64,000 nucleotides of DNA, from contig JADIIX010000043.1 in the NCBI GenBank assembly GCA_027604505.1, forward strand, positions 98,928 to 162,927. The letters are read 5' to 3'. The DNA comes from Gonapodya sp. JEL0774 (Eukaryota > Monoblepharomycota > Monoblepharidomycetes > Monoblepharidales > Gonapodyaceae). The translations under genes and the position numbers were made by a program. The notes below the pieces were generated by a model that was not told where the DNA came from, searched no databases, and worked only from the letters and a program-made list of their open reading frames with translations. The stretch's first letter is position 1. Every line of letters starts with the position of its first letter. Shown piece by piece: positions 1-13,089 of the stretch.

Positions 1-297
1 TCATCGTGTTCTAATTAATGAAAAGGATGTCAAGTTCCGCAAATCCGATGAACGAAGTTCGGATGGCTCTCCTGGTGGGCAACTCAGAGTTTGCCATCAT
101 CTTATCAAGACTACGTCACAGCGAGAGGACAATGGGATGCTATGTAACATCGAGTCAAGTTTTATTTTCAATTCGTAAATCTCAAAGAAGAGTGTCGCTC
201 TACTTGTTATTCATGCATCTCAAAGAAAAAACCACCTCCCCATGTTCCCACCGCCGCACCAGATGCAAAATTTATCTCGTTTCATCGGATAACACTT

Positions 298-2005
298 TCA
301 TCCATCTATAATATCGTTGCCGGCTGTCGCATCGCTACTGGCGGCGGATATCATGTCTTTTAACATCCAGCCGGGAGAAGATTTAGCGTAACGAAGTGGG
401 GAAGTCACCACGGCGTCATATGCACGATCTGGTAGCAAGTACTTGGCAAACCGGAGTGACCAACTGTTAGTGACGCACAATATGAGTGATCAACTCCCAA
501 ACTTCAATTTTCATGCGAAGTGCATGCTCACGAATCGCCTCCAACCGGGTACCTGACCAGTGGGAACCTAGATGTAACTGCATGATCGACCGTCCTGGCT
601 ACATAGAATGCGGGGATACCAGTCTGCATAAGATTCTCGTTGAGCTTTCCACCAGCAGCCATCAACCGAATGTGCGGAAGATATACCGCGCTGAGAGAGT
701 GTTTTGTGAATGGAGAGATAAGGTTAACACCTTTCTTCCAGATCGGAGTCTCGATGGCACCTGTTTGTCGCATTTTTAAATATTGGCCACGAAACGATTA
801 CAGTTCATGTGAAAACACACCGGGTTCAATAAGCGAAACTGCAACCCCGAGAACCGAAAGCTCGTTTCTGAGAGCATCGGAGATGGCCTCCACTGCGTGT
901 TTCGAACCAGTATAGATACCACTCAGAGGCGCCGTACCGATTCCCGCAAGACTGCTTATGACAAGTATGCGACTTCCTACACCTAGAAACGGCCGGGTGA
1001 TTAGAGGATTCGTTTGATGTCTGCAAATCACAGTCTTACCATGCCTCCGCAAAAGGGGCAGAAAAGCTTGACAAGTTTCAATAACTCCAAACACATTTAC
1101 ATCAAAAACTTGACGGTAATCTGAAGAAGGAATCAACTCGATGGGCCCCGCGTGTGGAATACCTACAACAAATGCTCAGCACATTCACACGGCCTCACCA
1201 GAACCATCAACACTCACCAGCATTCGCAATAAGGCAGTATAGAGTGGAATTGCTCTTCTCCAGACGCTCTTCTACGGCCTTTCTGCATTCTTCGATGGTT
1301 TCTCGCTTGGTAACGTCCACAATTACCCATTCAATGGAACCTTTTCACACAAAGATGTACAGCCTGTGGACACACGATTCTCAGCATCTCCACTCACCAC
1401 CAAGTAAAGTTGCACCATGAATCCACCACGTAAAAATTTTCCACCCAATACCAGCATTAGCGGAATTGTTCACAATTCTGTCTAGCTGGGGTTGAAGAGC
1501 CTCTCCGTCTTGTTGATTCCTTACACCTGCAAAAACACGATAGCCCCTGCGACCACTCTCAAAACAGGGCTAAAATAAACGCAAGGCATGATATAATACC
1601 TCCTAGCAAGCTCCAAGCTGCAAGCCGCTCCTATTCCTAAGGAGATAACATTAATCGGCTGACTGTGTTTTCGGCAATTGTGGTCTGAGCCATACCAGTG
1701 CTTGCACCAGTAACTAGAATCGCAGGACGCTTATCCGAAGGTGCACCCCTTAACGGAATTGACGGATTAAAGTATGGCTGAAGTCCGAGGAACCACAAAA
1801 GCCCTGCCCAAAGGAAATCAAGCCTCCAGATGAAGGTGTCGTAAAGCCCAAGAAGCACCAAGAATGATAGTGTTGCTTGTTTCGCAGCTAGACGAGTTGC
1901 CTCGATGGCTTGCTTGACCGGATGGAATGGCCGAACATTCGTTTCTTGGAAGTCCTCATTCGTCTCTTTTCTGGGACGTATGTCCGCCTGCACGAAGGTT
2001 TGCAT
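298..2005 (-). CDS. membrane-anchored short-chain dehydrogenase/reductase (multi-exon)
   Basis: NAD(P)-dependent oxidoreductase of the SDR family; the substrate cannot be told. The ATG at 2005 opens an exon with a hydrophobic N-terminal stretch (LSFLVLLGLYDTFIW... to WFLGL) followed by the cofactor motif TGASTG, cut by an intron near 1697. Further exons on the minus strand supply GYRVFAGVRNQQDGE (about 1530-1495), a VIVDVTKRETIEE stretch ending in the NAG motif (about 1340-1220), a DVNVFG helix, ISSLAG, and the catalytic YTGSK (Y-x3-K) in 798-1136. The C-terminal half is encoded at 528-773 and 298-480. About seven exons with short introns. A retinol-dehydrogenase-like or steroid-dehydrogenase-like membrane SDR is the nearest guess. 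The family is certain; exact splice sites are approximate. Confidence 0.82.
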
Positions 2006-2252
2006 CGCTATGTGTGAGAGATGAGGTACGCGAAGGAGAAACGCTCTGAAAATTTTCGTGTACGAAAGCTTTCGTGTATAAAAAGCACCAGTCTCTGTTC
2101 TCTGAGTGACGTCAGCCCAACCACCATTGGGTACACTACATTGCACCCCTAACAAATCAAATCAAATTTCTGCCACCAACGAATAAAGATGATGGAACAT
2201 TCAAGTTGTAATATTAATGTGCGCTAAAGAAATGGAGAGCAATATCCCCCAA

Positions 2253-5200
2253 TCAATTACGGCCTGCCATGCAGGCGGCTTGATGACTAAACCCGATAGC
2301 TGGAGAGGAGAACTGGGTATGCGTAAAAGCATCTGCAGGCAAAACATGTAAAGGTGACAAATGACTGAAGAAAAGTTGGCGTGACTAGGGCACTCACTGA
2401 CAATCAACCACACAATAGAAAGGCCCATTGTCGCAAAGAGAGCAAACATTAAACGAGATTTGTGTCGTAGCCTTTGGGGGAAGGAGCGACGATATTTTGA
2501 AGTCATCGGCCTGTCACACGGATAACGTAAACCCACTTCTCTACAGCGACGGCGGTAAGGTACCACCCGCCTGTCCCGCTTGCAACAGCGATGAGCCCAA
2601 AGTAGACGGCGTAGCTCCAATAGAGTCGGCCAACCATAAGATATTGGACTGCATAAAGGGGGAAGGAAGTTTCATGCAATTGAACCAGTGCTTGATGCCA
2701 AACTGCTGAGGGTATGAACACACTCACAACATATCGCTCCCTGCACAACAAGCATCACCGCACTAGCAAGACCGGTGGCCCTTGCTGGCTCCGGTTTCTT
2801 CATCACACCCACTAAATAAGGTGCTACCAACCAACCGCCGCCTACTCCGACTGATGCCACAACCACACCTGCTACAAATGCCAGGGCAGGAACTCCAATG
2901 GTATTTTGAAGCGTATCCCACATAAATGGATTCTCCCATGGTTGTTCCAATTCTTGTCGCCGCTTAGCCTCATCCAGTGCTGAACTCGAAACAAGCCGGC
3001 CATTCACCTGAACATAGGTTTGTGGTACCACGGGTCGGGCCGCACCAGCTTTAGAAGCACCCGCCCGTACCCCGGTTCCAACCAATCTCCCAGCTTGTTG
3101 TCTTGCTGTAGACTTCCCTGTCTTCACCTGCTCTGGAGGTGCGGTCACTGTGTACGCCTTTGGCGTCGCGACTGCCCTTGCCCTCTCAATCTGCTCCCTC
3201 ATCACAACCGTATCATCGAGTCCATCTACACCCGTCGCAGTCGTAGATATCGTAGTCATGCGAGCATTCGACGCAGCAACTTTTTCGAGGCGAATTCGTT
3301 GTTTCTCCTCCTCTTCGAAATCCTCCCGGAGCCATGCGCCAATAATAAGGCCAGTACCAAGGAGGACAGCGATGGCAAACCTGTGTAATAGATTTTTGAG
3401 CGAAAGAGGACGTCGGCGAAAGCCTGCCATTCGATCACCAACTACAAACCCACCATGTCAAGAACCAATACTCTGCCCCACATGCCTTCCTCACCACGAC
3501 TTTTTCTGCGGCTGTGAAAAAGCAAATAAAGCAGCTAAACAACACTGGGGGAACGAAATGAGCTGGGTGGGAGATGTCGTAGTTGTCGCCGCGGTACTGT
3601 GCCGCGCCTGGCGCCGCGGTTATACCTCTACCAGCGCCGGGATACATGTTCATGTTCATGCCGACTGGGACAGAGGTTGAAAAGGCGTAGGGGTACGGCG
3701 GGTAAGTGCCTGGAGTGGACGCTGCGAGAGACAGGGCTATATCTGATCGTGTAGGCCCCGGGCGGGTCACAGACAATCCTGTGGTTGTGTTGGCGGCGGG
3801 AGTGGTGCCCTTTTTGTCACTTAACTCTCCCACCGTGACCCCGGAATCCACCCGCCTGTCTGCATCTCTGCCAACCCCAATTGCCGACCACGCTTTCTTT
3901 GCTTCATCTTTTGGCGATTCTGGAGGACTTGGCAGCGACCCTGCTGAGTCCATGCTCGCCCGACCTGCTCCGACAGCGCCTCCACCTGCGCGTCGACCCA
4001 AAAACGTTCCACGCTCGTCGTCGGATTCGTCCTCCAAGAAGGCATCGTAGACGCCGTCAACGGGCCTAGGTAACGCCGTGCCGACGCTTGAAAGAAGCGG
4101 AGGAGTGGGGCCAGGAGTGGGCGCAGATGACGCCGAAGCACGACCATTGCCTGCGTTGGCGCGCTCGACTTCCTCGCTACCATCCTCACTGCTATCCTCC
4201 TCACTGCTGCTGTCGTCCTCGCTGCTCTCTATACTGCTCCTACTGCTCTCACTGCTCTCACTGCTGTCCACAACAACGAATCCTCTTGCCTTTGCCGGGT
4301 CCATCTGCTTGCTGAGCTCTAAATGGTTCACATCGTCCGAATCGTCGTCTTCACTCTCCCTTTCCCACCCGTAGCCCCTCGTCCTCCCCTGACTTAGCTG
4401 CATCCGCATTTTGGCGTGCGGATCCGACTTGCTTTTGAAACTCCTGTTCTTGCTCTTCGTTCCTTTGCTCCCCTTCTTGGTTCTGCCCTCTTCCAAGTCC
4501 GCGTTTTCGTCGTCGTCATCAAGCGTCTTGTATTCACCACCTGAATCCTTCGTCCTGGCTTTGCTTCCCTGGCGAAAGTAGCGATCGACGGAGAGCCACG
4601 CGGGAGCGGGTTGGAGCCACCTTGTACCCTTTTGGTTGGAAGACTTCTTGGTGGTAGAGGACTTCTTTGCCTTTGACTTGTCGACTTTGAATCCACTTTT
4701 CCCCTTGCCTTTCTGAAATTCATCCCTGACCTCTTTTCCAAAACCGACCATATCACTCGGCTTGCCTTTTTTTGCAACCACCCCCATCTCTCTGCCTCCA
4801 TCCTCGTCCACACCCGAAATCCACAAGCCCTCTTCAAGGTGGGAGTCAAAAACCTTGCGGACGTCGGTCACGAGTGCCGCGCGATGGGTTTCGCGCTGCC
4901 ACACCAGGACAGTTTTGGCAAGGAGGAGGTGAGCGGTGTAGGTGGTTTGGGCGGCAAGGACGAGGCACAGAATGTAGGCGGGGGTGACAAGGTTCAGATA
5001 GACACCTTTTGAAGGTTGTGAGGCAGTTCTCATTCGGTTAGTGAATCACGCTTGCTTTTACAAGTGCAACCGAAACCATCGAACAGAAACCCCGAAGGCG
5101 ACCGCACACATCACCAAGAATGTCCTATCCTCATTCAGTGCTCAGGCTTCCATTTTTCTTTGTTTTCACATCCCGACACTGGCTCAAAATCACGGATGGG

Positions 5201-5919
5201 GCATCTCCAGGAACAGTCAATCCTCCACCTCATGTCACCCATCTTCAATCCTAGCTGCCCTGCACCAACTCAAGGTCTCTCCTCTGTTGATCTCTCCTGA
5301 TGTCCGAGTAAAATCCTTGCCTTTTCACACATCACATCGCACAAATGTGACAACCGTGGCAGAAAGATGTGATGAACTCACCGAGGATAGAGCCAGCAAG
5401 AGCGTAAGGCACGAAAAGAGCGACGGCAGGGGCGTCAACATATTTTCTGTGCAAGATGAGGATGACGAGCGTGTACTATAGCAAATTGGGAACTGAGTCG
5501 TTAAGGATCCGATGTTCTCTGTCCAAGTGAGGCGAGGTGAAGGTTGCTCACCCCAAAAGACATGGCAGATGCGATGGGAACGGCGAAGTGGATGTCGACC
5601 TGCGGATTCACCAAGCGGGCAATCCAGAGAATAGCAGGAGTGAATGACCAGAGTTTGAACTCACGGCGAGGAAAATGAGCAGCAGGGGAACAAAAAGAGC
5701 CGCACCACCAATACCACCAGTCATAGCCAGCTGTCGGTTGGTGGGTAATACAAGTTGAGGGAGAGAATAGCATTGTGGGGTGGTGCTTTAGATGCAATTT
5801 GTCAAACCTGCGTATCACCATTGACTTACCAGGGTTCCTCCTGCCAGAAACACGGATGATAGAAGCATCCCGATGGATAGCGAGAGTTTCGGCAATCCGG
5901 CAGCAACAACTGAAGCCAT
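2253..5919 (-). CDS. TauE/SafE-family membrane transporter with long acidic, serine-rich loop
   Basis: Probable anion (sulfite/organosulfonate-type) transporter of the TauE/SafE superfamily. The N-terminal half has the glycine-rich first repeat (MTGGIGGAALFVPLLLIFLA, about 5735-5670), then VDIHFAVPIASAMSFG and YTLVILILHRKYVDAPAVAL over three short exons. A large exon (5033 down to about 3460) begins with a membrane segment (LVTPAYILCLVLAAQ) and then runs about 400 residues of Lys-, Ser- and Asp/Glu-rich low-complexity sequence before the next membrane segment (FVPPVLFSCFICFFTAAE). The second repeat follows (ASVGVGGGWLVAPYLVGVM; YLMVGRLYWSYAVYFGL). The end near 2253 assumes a last exon reading to the stop there; 2201 is an alternative. 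The start at 5919 is the first in-frame ATG of the first membrane segment; a signal-peptide exon further upstream (to about 6435) is possible. Substrate is unknown. Confidence 0.75.
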
Positions 5920-6603
5920 GCCTGCGTTTGAGATAGGGTCTGACTGATCCTCCTTCCTCGAAGACTTCTCGTCTCGGCTGCGAATCCGTGAGTGGTGTTA
6001 AACTTCCAAAGATTGTTGGGGGCTCTGCTTCCTGCGATTCCCGAAACGACTATTATATTATGTGCCCCGGTGGTATCTGGATGGTGGTGGCGGTGATGTT
6101 CACTGGACTGCAAGTATATTACCAATGAACGTAATAAACACAGGCACCCATTCTTTCTTCCCCGGTATACCCTTTCGTCTTTCACCAGTGGTAAAACTGC
6201 TAATAATAGCTACCGAATCCCTTTTGACCGCAACGGAACAGAGGACGAACGCACATTGTGATGAAGCAAGAAGGGGAGTGCAGTAGTTATAGAAGTGAAA
6301 AGAAGAAATCAGTAATGTAAAGATAACGTGCGCTTTGCGTTGTGGGAGTTGATTCTGCAATTTGTTGACATCCAGTACCAAAGGAACTTGTTCACATCCC
6401 ACCAGCTCAGAGAACAACCCGTTTGTAGAGCTCATTTTCTGGAGATGTATGTTAGTTATAATTAATACTTGTGAGTTCATGGGTCGCGCATGACTCATCC
6501 TGTGTCTCGATTCTCATGGTTACTGGACGCAGTATTCTATTTGGCGTGATTATGTAACCTCTGCTCACAACTCCATCTTACTCAAGCGTATCCAGCTCGG
6601 GAT
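5920..6603. other. intergenic stretch, possibly with 5' exon of the transporter
   Basis: No convincing independent gene. On the minus strand about 5940-6050 an open frame (reading ...FGSLTPLTDSQPRREVFEE...) ends just before an AG acceptor at 5922, and another open frame begins with an ATG near 6435. Either could be an upstream exon of the TauE/SafE gene, but neither has a recognisable motif. Confidence 0.4.
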
Positions 6604-8038
6604 CTAAACGAAAGACGAAGAAGACCAAAGTTGAGTGGTGAGGTAATGATGCAGGAAGAAGATAGAGTGACAATCCTTCCCAAAGAAACCACCCCTCCTG
6701 CCCACCGTTTCAAACCCACATTTTCTGAACACTCCCGTCTCATTGAATTTCTGACACCTGTCAGACTCGCGATAGGCTTTGATCCTCGGTCGAGAGAGAA
6801 CAAGATCTCGAAGCGCTATCAAGCGAGGGGTAGATCGGGTGGCGATGGCGAAAGCTCGAGGGAACGCATATTCTCAAAGGTCATGTGGTGTGGGATGTGC
6901 GCATTCCAGGACATCGAATTCAGTTTGCTGACACCATCCACAGCACCCAAAACTCACCCAGTCCCAACAAAGTATGTGCTATCGACAAATCCACATGACT
7001 GAACCTCTTGTCACTGCCCAACATGTAGGGTCCTCCACTCCACTCGATCTGCCTCTCCCAAAATCCAAGAAACTTCGGGATCCTTTGCTCCCGAAAAATT
7101 GCGGAACGCTTCTTGGCTTCGGAGACTTGATCTTCATAGTAGAGGGAGGTAGCGATGGGGTGGTGGGTGTCGTGGACTGGGGTGGGCGGGATTTCAATGT
7201 GAGGCGAGGAGGTGACGAAGGGAGAGTCAGGATTCCCACACTAAATTTACCATCAGCAAGAGAACAAAGCATCCCTACTCACCCTCGGTCACAAAATCGG
7301 TCACCAGACACTGCAACTGATTCGCTTTCTCAGCCCATGCTTCGGCAGGGTCTGTCTCTGGCAAGAGCACTCCAGGATGTCGTTTTGAGAGATACAGGAG
7401 GATGTTCGAAGTTTGGAAGAGGAGATGGCCGTCAATGAGGAGGGCCGGTGGGGCGAAGACGGGTGCATTGGGAGGAATGCCGTTCTGCGGGGGTTCAGTG
7501 GGCAAGGGGCGGGGTGGTGGGGGTTGGGAGTTAGAGGGACGGGAGCGAGGAGAGGAGGTGGAGGAGAAGGACAGGACAAAGTGAGGCAAGGGAATAAAGG
7601 ACGAGAGGCGGAGATGCAGAGCACGCTGTGACAATGGAGGTGCCATTTGACTGGATGGTTGACGTGTGCGCATCAGTTTGGACGGTGGTCGTTAAACTCA
7701 CGACACGGGAAAGGCAATGGGAGGATAGGAAAAACTCACTGTTTTTCTAAGGCAGACGCTCAACTCGTTACGATGCCGATCCATGTGAAGACGCAACTTT
7801 GTACATCGTAAGAAGCATCCCCAGCCGACAGAGCGATCAAGACGAGAACTCATTCATTCATTCTGGACTTTACCTTGAGCAAATCGAAAATGGCCGGTTC
7901 TCCCCCACCATTTTCAGTTGGTTGGAGAGCTGTGTCTGTATATGACACACCTGCCTCCTCCAATGCTAGTCGAATGTACTCGCCTCTTCCAGGAAGTCCA
8001 GGCCAGTAGTATAGAATAGTATCGCGTGAGCCTGTCAT
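6604..8038 (-). CDS. glutathione S-transferase
   Basis: Conjugates glutathione to electrophiles or handles peroxides in the cytosol. The first exon (8038-7850) begins MTGSRDTILYYWPGLPGRGE, the thioredoxin-fold N-terminus of a group common in proteobacteria and fungi. The next exon carries FAPPALLIDGHLLFQTSNIL, with the glutathione-binding QTSN turn (about 7450-7390). The helical C-terminal domain follows: HDTHHPIATSLYYEDQ, PKFLGFWERQIE, then YAFPRAFAIATRSTPRLIAL and AYRESDRCQKFNETGVF, the usual C-terminal ending of this group. At least four exons. The reading continues about 30 codons beyond the usual end (FRKCGFETVG...) to a stop at 6604, so a small last intron or an extended tail is possible. 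The family is secure; the in vivo substrate is not. Confidence 0.86.
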
Positions 8039-8228
8039 TGTAGAGGACTCAGTTTGGGAACAAAATGGCCGGAGCGGGTTTATGGATTAGCCGACTGTGG
8101 TCATCATGGGGAGCGCTGCTCAACTGATCGGCTAGGGAAAGACTTACTATTTTTAGTACATTTTAGTCTTCTTTTCGTCCCATTTCCTGGCCATTCTTTA
8201 ATCGTATTTTCTCTTGCATTTTCGTGAG

Positions 8229-10565
8229 ATGCGCGTCGGGGTCTTTGCATCGGGCGTTCTACTCCTGCTGCTGGTCTCCATTGGGTCTGCGACCGACCTT
8301 CAACTTCCTCTGGTTTCGTCTACGCATCAGAAACAGGACTTGGACTCACTGAACCAAATCAACCAAATCAACTTGCTGCCGAATTCACACTCCTTAGCTC
8401 ACACACTCTCTCACACCAACGTGCTGCGATGTCGTTTACCACAATTACACGAGACTCCACTCGACATGTCCTCTCTTGCTGATGAACTCGACTTGGACAT
8501 TTGGGCACTGGGTCGTTCCCCAGATGCCCCCACGATTGACGTGGGCATTCGAAATACTCCCGAAGCACTGAGGAACTTGCGCTCACGTCTTCCAGACTGC
8601 TCCACTTTGATACGTGACGTCAAAACACTGATTGCTGAGGAGCAAATTGCCATGGCTGCCGTGACCGACATATCGGCGGGCAGATTCTTCGACACCTATC
8701 ACCCTTATAGTGGTATCGTCTCATTTCTCTCGGAGCTCCACAACGCCTACCCGCGCCTTGTTCCCGTCTTCAACACCTCGATCGGCGTCTCAATTGAGGG
8801 GAGAAGTCTCGTGGCGATGCACATCACAAGCATCAACTCCACGAGGAACGAGAAACCCGTCGTTGTGTGAGTAAATGGTCCGGAGAGATGTCATGTGGAC
8901 TATAACAGAAGGAAAGATTATATCCTGGATCCCTTGACTCGTCACGGCGAGTTAGCTGTCGGTGGAGTAGAAACCACGAATAGAGGGAACCTTGCGCACC
9001 CGCGGCAGGACCACATATAGAACAACCTGCCTTCGTTTTTCTGATCAGGTTCATTTTTTTTTTTTTTTTTTTTGTGCGCTCTCCCTCCAAAGCCTCACCG
9101 CCGGCATACACGCTCGCGAATGGATTGCACCATCTTCTTGCCTTTACATCGTCGCGGAGTTACTGACACGGGTGAGGGCAGGACGTATAGGCGTTAAAAG
9201 AAGTGGGGTGGCTGATGAATTGAAGTGATGTTTCGAGGGGGAAGCCGAAACAAACTGAAGCGCACTTGGTGTCGCTGATCTGTGTTCGAATATCTTATCC
9301 TCATCCACCCCGCTTTTTGTCGTCCGCTAACCTCAGTATGGCTCAGACCCCACTGCCACCAGTATCCTTGACTCAGTAGAGTTTGTTGGTGCGTACCCCA
9401 CGAAGCTGTCCAGAACCTAATCTCTCTCGACTCCACGGCTCTCACTCCACCGCACCCTCTGACCTTGAAAAAGTGATCCCCTCGCTGAATCCAGATGGAT
9501 ACGAATATTCGAGAGATGTGGACCGGATGGTATGCCGTGACATGATGTTTCTGACGCTCTCTCACGATCCATTGACACCTTTTGATACCGGGAACATGTC
9601 AGTGGCGTAAAAATCGTCGTCGGAACTCAGACGGATTCTCTCACGGGGTGGACTTGAATCGCAATTTTGGTATGTGCGTCTGGAGGTGGTCCCACGCAAC
9701 ACTACTTGTGTGTGCATATTATGCCATCCACATGTCACTCGTCCCTCGCCCACTGTACCAAACCCGCAGACGACCATTGGGGATTCCCTGGTGCTTCAAG
9801 TATCCCCTCGAGTGGAACATACCGCGGAACTAGGGTTGCCTCGGAGCCCGAAACACAAACGGTGCAAAACTACTTGCTCCGTGTGAAATCTGCGGGAAGA
9901 AATGTTATTGCTGGTATAGATTTGCATAGTTATGGTCAGGTACGTACGAGAAGGAGATGGCGCAATGCTACAGATCATCCAACTTTCTTCATCATTGGTG
10001 ACACCACTCATTTACAAATACCTTCTATCTAAACATTTAAACAAGGACATCCTTCGCTCGTGGGGATGGACTACTGCCGATTCATCCAACGAAAAGATCC
10101 TCGCCGCTCTCGGTGACCGGATGTCACAGGCATCACTCGCTGTGCCACGCGGCCCGGGGGAAGGTAAATCTGTCAAGTACGCAAGTTTCAAGGCCTGTAA
10201 TTTGTATGTGACAAGTGGGAGCACTGGTAAGCTGGTTGGGTCATTTTCTTTTGTGGGGTCATCATTGTTTAGGTGATATATGTTTTTCACACGGCGTTGG
10301 AACCACAGATGATTGGTACACAAGCCACCTTGGCGCGACGGGATGGACTGTGGAACTACGAGACAAGGGTGCCCGAGGATTTGTGCTGCCGCCAAGTTTC
10401 ATCGTGCCTGTTGGCATCGGTGAGTGTCATGTGATGATTTTTTGCAAAGGCATCACTCACGATCACATGGGTTTGTGGTGTGGACACACAGAAGCTTATG
10501 CGATGATTGTGGCGCTTGTTGAGGGTATCTTAGACATTCCGGGGGGCATACCACCAAACAAGTGA
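8229..10565 (+). CDS. secreted zinc carboxypeptidase, M14 (carboxypeptidase A-like)
   Basis: Removes C-terminal amino acids from peptides; probably secreted or vacuolar. The ATG at 8229 opens a signal peptide (MRVGVFASGVLLLLLVSIGS); an in-frame ATG at 8214 is less likely. A propeptide of about 120 residues precedes the catalytic domain, which starts near FFDTYHPYSGIVSFLSEL. Zinc ligands HxxE are in GIHAREW (about 9105) and the third His in GIDLHSYGQ (about 9920). Substrate-binding residues occur in SLNPDGYEYS and DLNRNFG, and the catalytic Glu in GWTVELRDKG (about 10345). The stop is at 10563-10565. Seven or so exons with short introns; the intron before GIHAREW contains a 20-base poly-T tract. 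All key catalytic residues are visible, so the enzyme should be active. Preference for hydrophobic versus basic C-termini cannot be judged. Confidence 0.88.
9054..9073 (+). repeat. 20-base poly-T tract in an intron
   Basis: An uninterrupted run of 20 T lies in the carboxypeptidase intron just upstream of the exon encoding GIHAREW. It sits where a polypyrimidine tract is expected but is unusually long for introns in this window. Confidence 0.9.
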
Positions 10566-10753
10566 TGGTCTGCACACGGCAAGTGAATTCCTGAAGAAAT
10601 GGTGATTGAACCAGCATGAAATCCAGAAATAACGAGTGTGCTATAGTTCTATTACAAGAAGCAGTTTACGAACGATGTTCAATTACAGTTGTTTGTAATA
10701 ACGGAGGGAGGTACATCCTTCCCGGGACTCTGACGGTCGAGACCACCGCCACC

Positions 10754-12930
10754 TCACACCGCCTTGCACTGCTCCCCAATCCACCGATGCCGTCCCGCAC
10801 TCTTCCCTTTCCCCTCAGAACCTACCCCACCACTTGCCCCACCACTCCACATTGAGTCTACAATCTCCAGACTGGCACCCAAACACCATCCCATTTCTAC
10901 ACCGTCGACCTTTTTGATGACGCGGATAGTTCGGTCAGAGGGTACGTCGTACCCCTTGTGGAGGAGTGCGTACATGTAGGTCATATCCATACAAAAGTGG
11001 GGATTTTTGCGGGCAAGAGCGCGAATGGGAAGCAGCTCTCGCGATGCTGAAGCACCGTTGGAACGGTTGACCTCTGCGTCTTCGTCATACCCGCACACGT
11101 CCCTCGACCATCGCTCCACATCGGCCACAGTGACACGCTCCCCTAAATCAAGTTTCTCGAACCTGTCGTAGAAGAAAGAGATGGCGACAACTTCGCCAGG
11201 GAAGGACTCGCGGATTTTCGGCATGTACACGCCGTCAAAGGAGCAAGGGTGGACGGGGCATTCCTCATCCTTGTTGAACAGGCCAGAGTGCTGGGTCGTG
11301 CGAGCGAGACAGCGGTCAAAGTCAGAGAGGGCCACGGTGGTGTCGTCGGTCGTGGCGCTTTCACTGCCCTCGGGAAGTTCGAGGTCGTCAAATGCATGCG
11401 CGGGAAGACAGCCGGCAGCCTTATCAGAACCGGCGGCGATTTTTGTCCGAGCTTCCATCAGTCCGTATCCCAGATATGAATGCTGGTAGAGCTCATAGCG
11501 ACGACCACCAAACAGTATTTCAGCGCGATGATCGCGTGCGGCGGGGTGAGTGTCCGGGAAAGAAGGGTTGGGCTCGAAAACAATCTGCGTGGAGCCGCCT
11601 CCGAGGTCCATTATAGCAACTGTTGCAATTTCAAAAGTTAAACATTTCCGTCCGCAGTTTCGGAGACCGTCAAGTACGAACCAGTTTGTTGCCCAGATGT
11701 CTCGGCTCCTATCCGCTTCATAAGATAGTTGACAGTCACCCAAGCAAACACCCCTGCCACACAGGCCTCTTTGGCAATGACCTTTTGTTGTACTGAGAGA
11801 AACACACATACCTTCATCCTTTCCATCCATGACCTCCACACCCTCGTCCCCTTCCAGTACTTTAAACGGGAACTCCAGTTCGAGCCTGTTCCGTACCTCC
11901 CTTAAAATGGCGTCGCTCTTCTCAGGTCCAAGCTTCCTGAGCCCGGCAGTAGCCTTCACCGCAACAGGCGTACACCCTGCCACCTCTTTGGGTACAACGT
12001 CCATCGCCGCCTCGAGAAGGTTATCAAGGCTTCGTGCAGCCCGGGCGGGGTCATCAGGGTACGCGGACAGGCCCGGTTCCACATGCATGAAGAACTCCTC
12101 TTCGAGTGTCGGGTCGAGTTTGCAGAAGTTGAAACGGTACACGTGAATGCGGGAGCCAGTGGAGCCAGCATCGAGCATCAGGACGTGTTGGACGAGAGGA
12201 AGGTGGGGTGCGGCGGGGATGGTGCAGTGGGGTGTGGTCATTGTTGGAAGGAACGGTTTCCCTGGAGGAGAAAGAGCGATAGAGTGAGACAAAAGTGATT
12301 CAACTCAGGTGCTTGGCTCTCCGAAGGGCGACCAGGAGCGTCTATTTGCGTGCCAAAAATCTCCGGTAACACTTCAGAAGACATTGTCATTCGCGATCAC
12401 AGTCATTCTTCAAGAGAACTACGATATTGACATCAACATTCACTTTGACATTGTCGAGCATTTTCAAGCGTGTACACTGTATCCCAGAGATCCAAAACTA
12501 GTCGGCCATTCAAACTCCTCCCTTTCTCCGACTCACCTGACGCTCCCATCCTTACTGTCCTCGATCCATTCCAGCTCCAGATGCTGACCTCTGTTACGAA
12601 GAGCCATCCTAGACCGATGAGGGCCGCGACGGTCGCGAGTAATCGGGGCCCCGACGAGAATCGTCGAAAGAACCACCCGAGCCATGCCACAAGCTGGACC
12701 ATCAACAAGTCCTTCTGTCCGACACTCTTCTCGTCTTTTTCTTTTGGTACAGAGATGAAGAAAACCCCGTTGGTGTTCATGACGGCGGGGGGCCGTAACG
12801 AGCTATTCGATTGAGTTTCAGGAGTATTCGTCCCGGATACCGGATGCGTTGTGTCCCGATTGCTACGTGGTTCCGTTTGTACGTCTTGTGTTGGGATCAT
12901 TACCCCATGAACCCTAGCTGTGACATCCAC
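10754..12930 (-). CDS. GDA1/CD39 family nucleoside diphosphatase (Golgi GDPase-like)
   Basis: Hydrolyses nucleoside diphosphates (GDP/UDP) released by glycosyltransferases in the Golgi lumen, allowing nucleotide-sugar antiport to continue. Exon 1 (12930 to about 12536) encodes a polar N-terminus and one membrane anchor (LLATVAALIGLGWLFVTEV), giving type II topology. It splices to GKPFLPTMTT... at about 12265. All apyrase conserved regions are visible: ACR1 LDAGSTGSRIHVY, ACR2 VKATAGLR, ACR3 LEGDEGVEVMDGKDEG joined to VFAWVTVNYL, ACR4 MDLGGGSTQIVFE and ACR5 near the C-terminus (GVEMGWCLGASLE). Two short introns lie between ACR3 and ACR4 (about 11826-11770 and 11680-11620), although a frame stays open through them. 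The stop is at 10754. One membrane anchor and fungal context favour a Gda1-type GDPase over an ecto-apyrase. Confidence 0.85.
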
Positions 12931-13089
12931 AGGTGGTGTTCAGTGGGAACTGGTGGAGAGCCACGCAAACTGACGTCTGTTGAAGTTCGGACATTGTACA
13001 GCAAATAACAATACAACAGGTCCTTCCGTGATCTATTCCATTGGTTAATTTAGATTCAGATGAGATACAATTCAGATGAAATACAGCGG

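Noticed and set aside
1-297. 97-codon plus-strand open frame at the left edge
   Set aside because: No motif; it lies in the 3' flank of the dehydrogenase gene and looks non-coding.
8368-8695. minus-strand open frames over the carboxypeptidase propeptide
   Set aside because: Shadows of the real coding strand.
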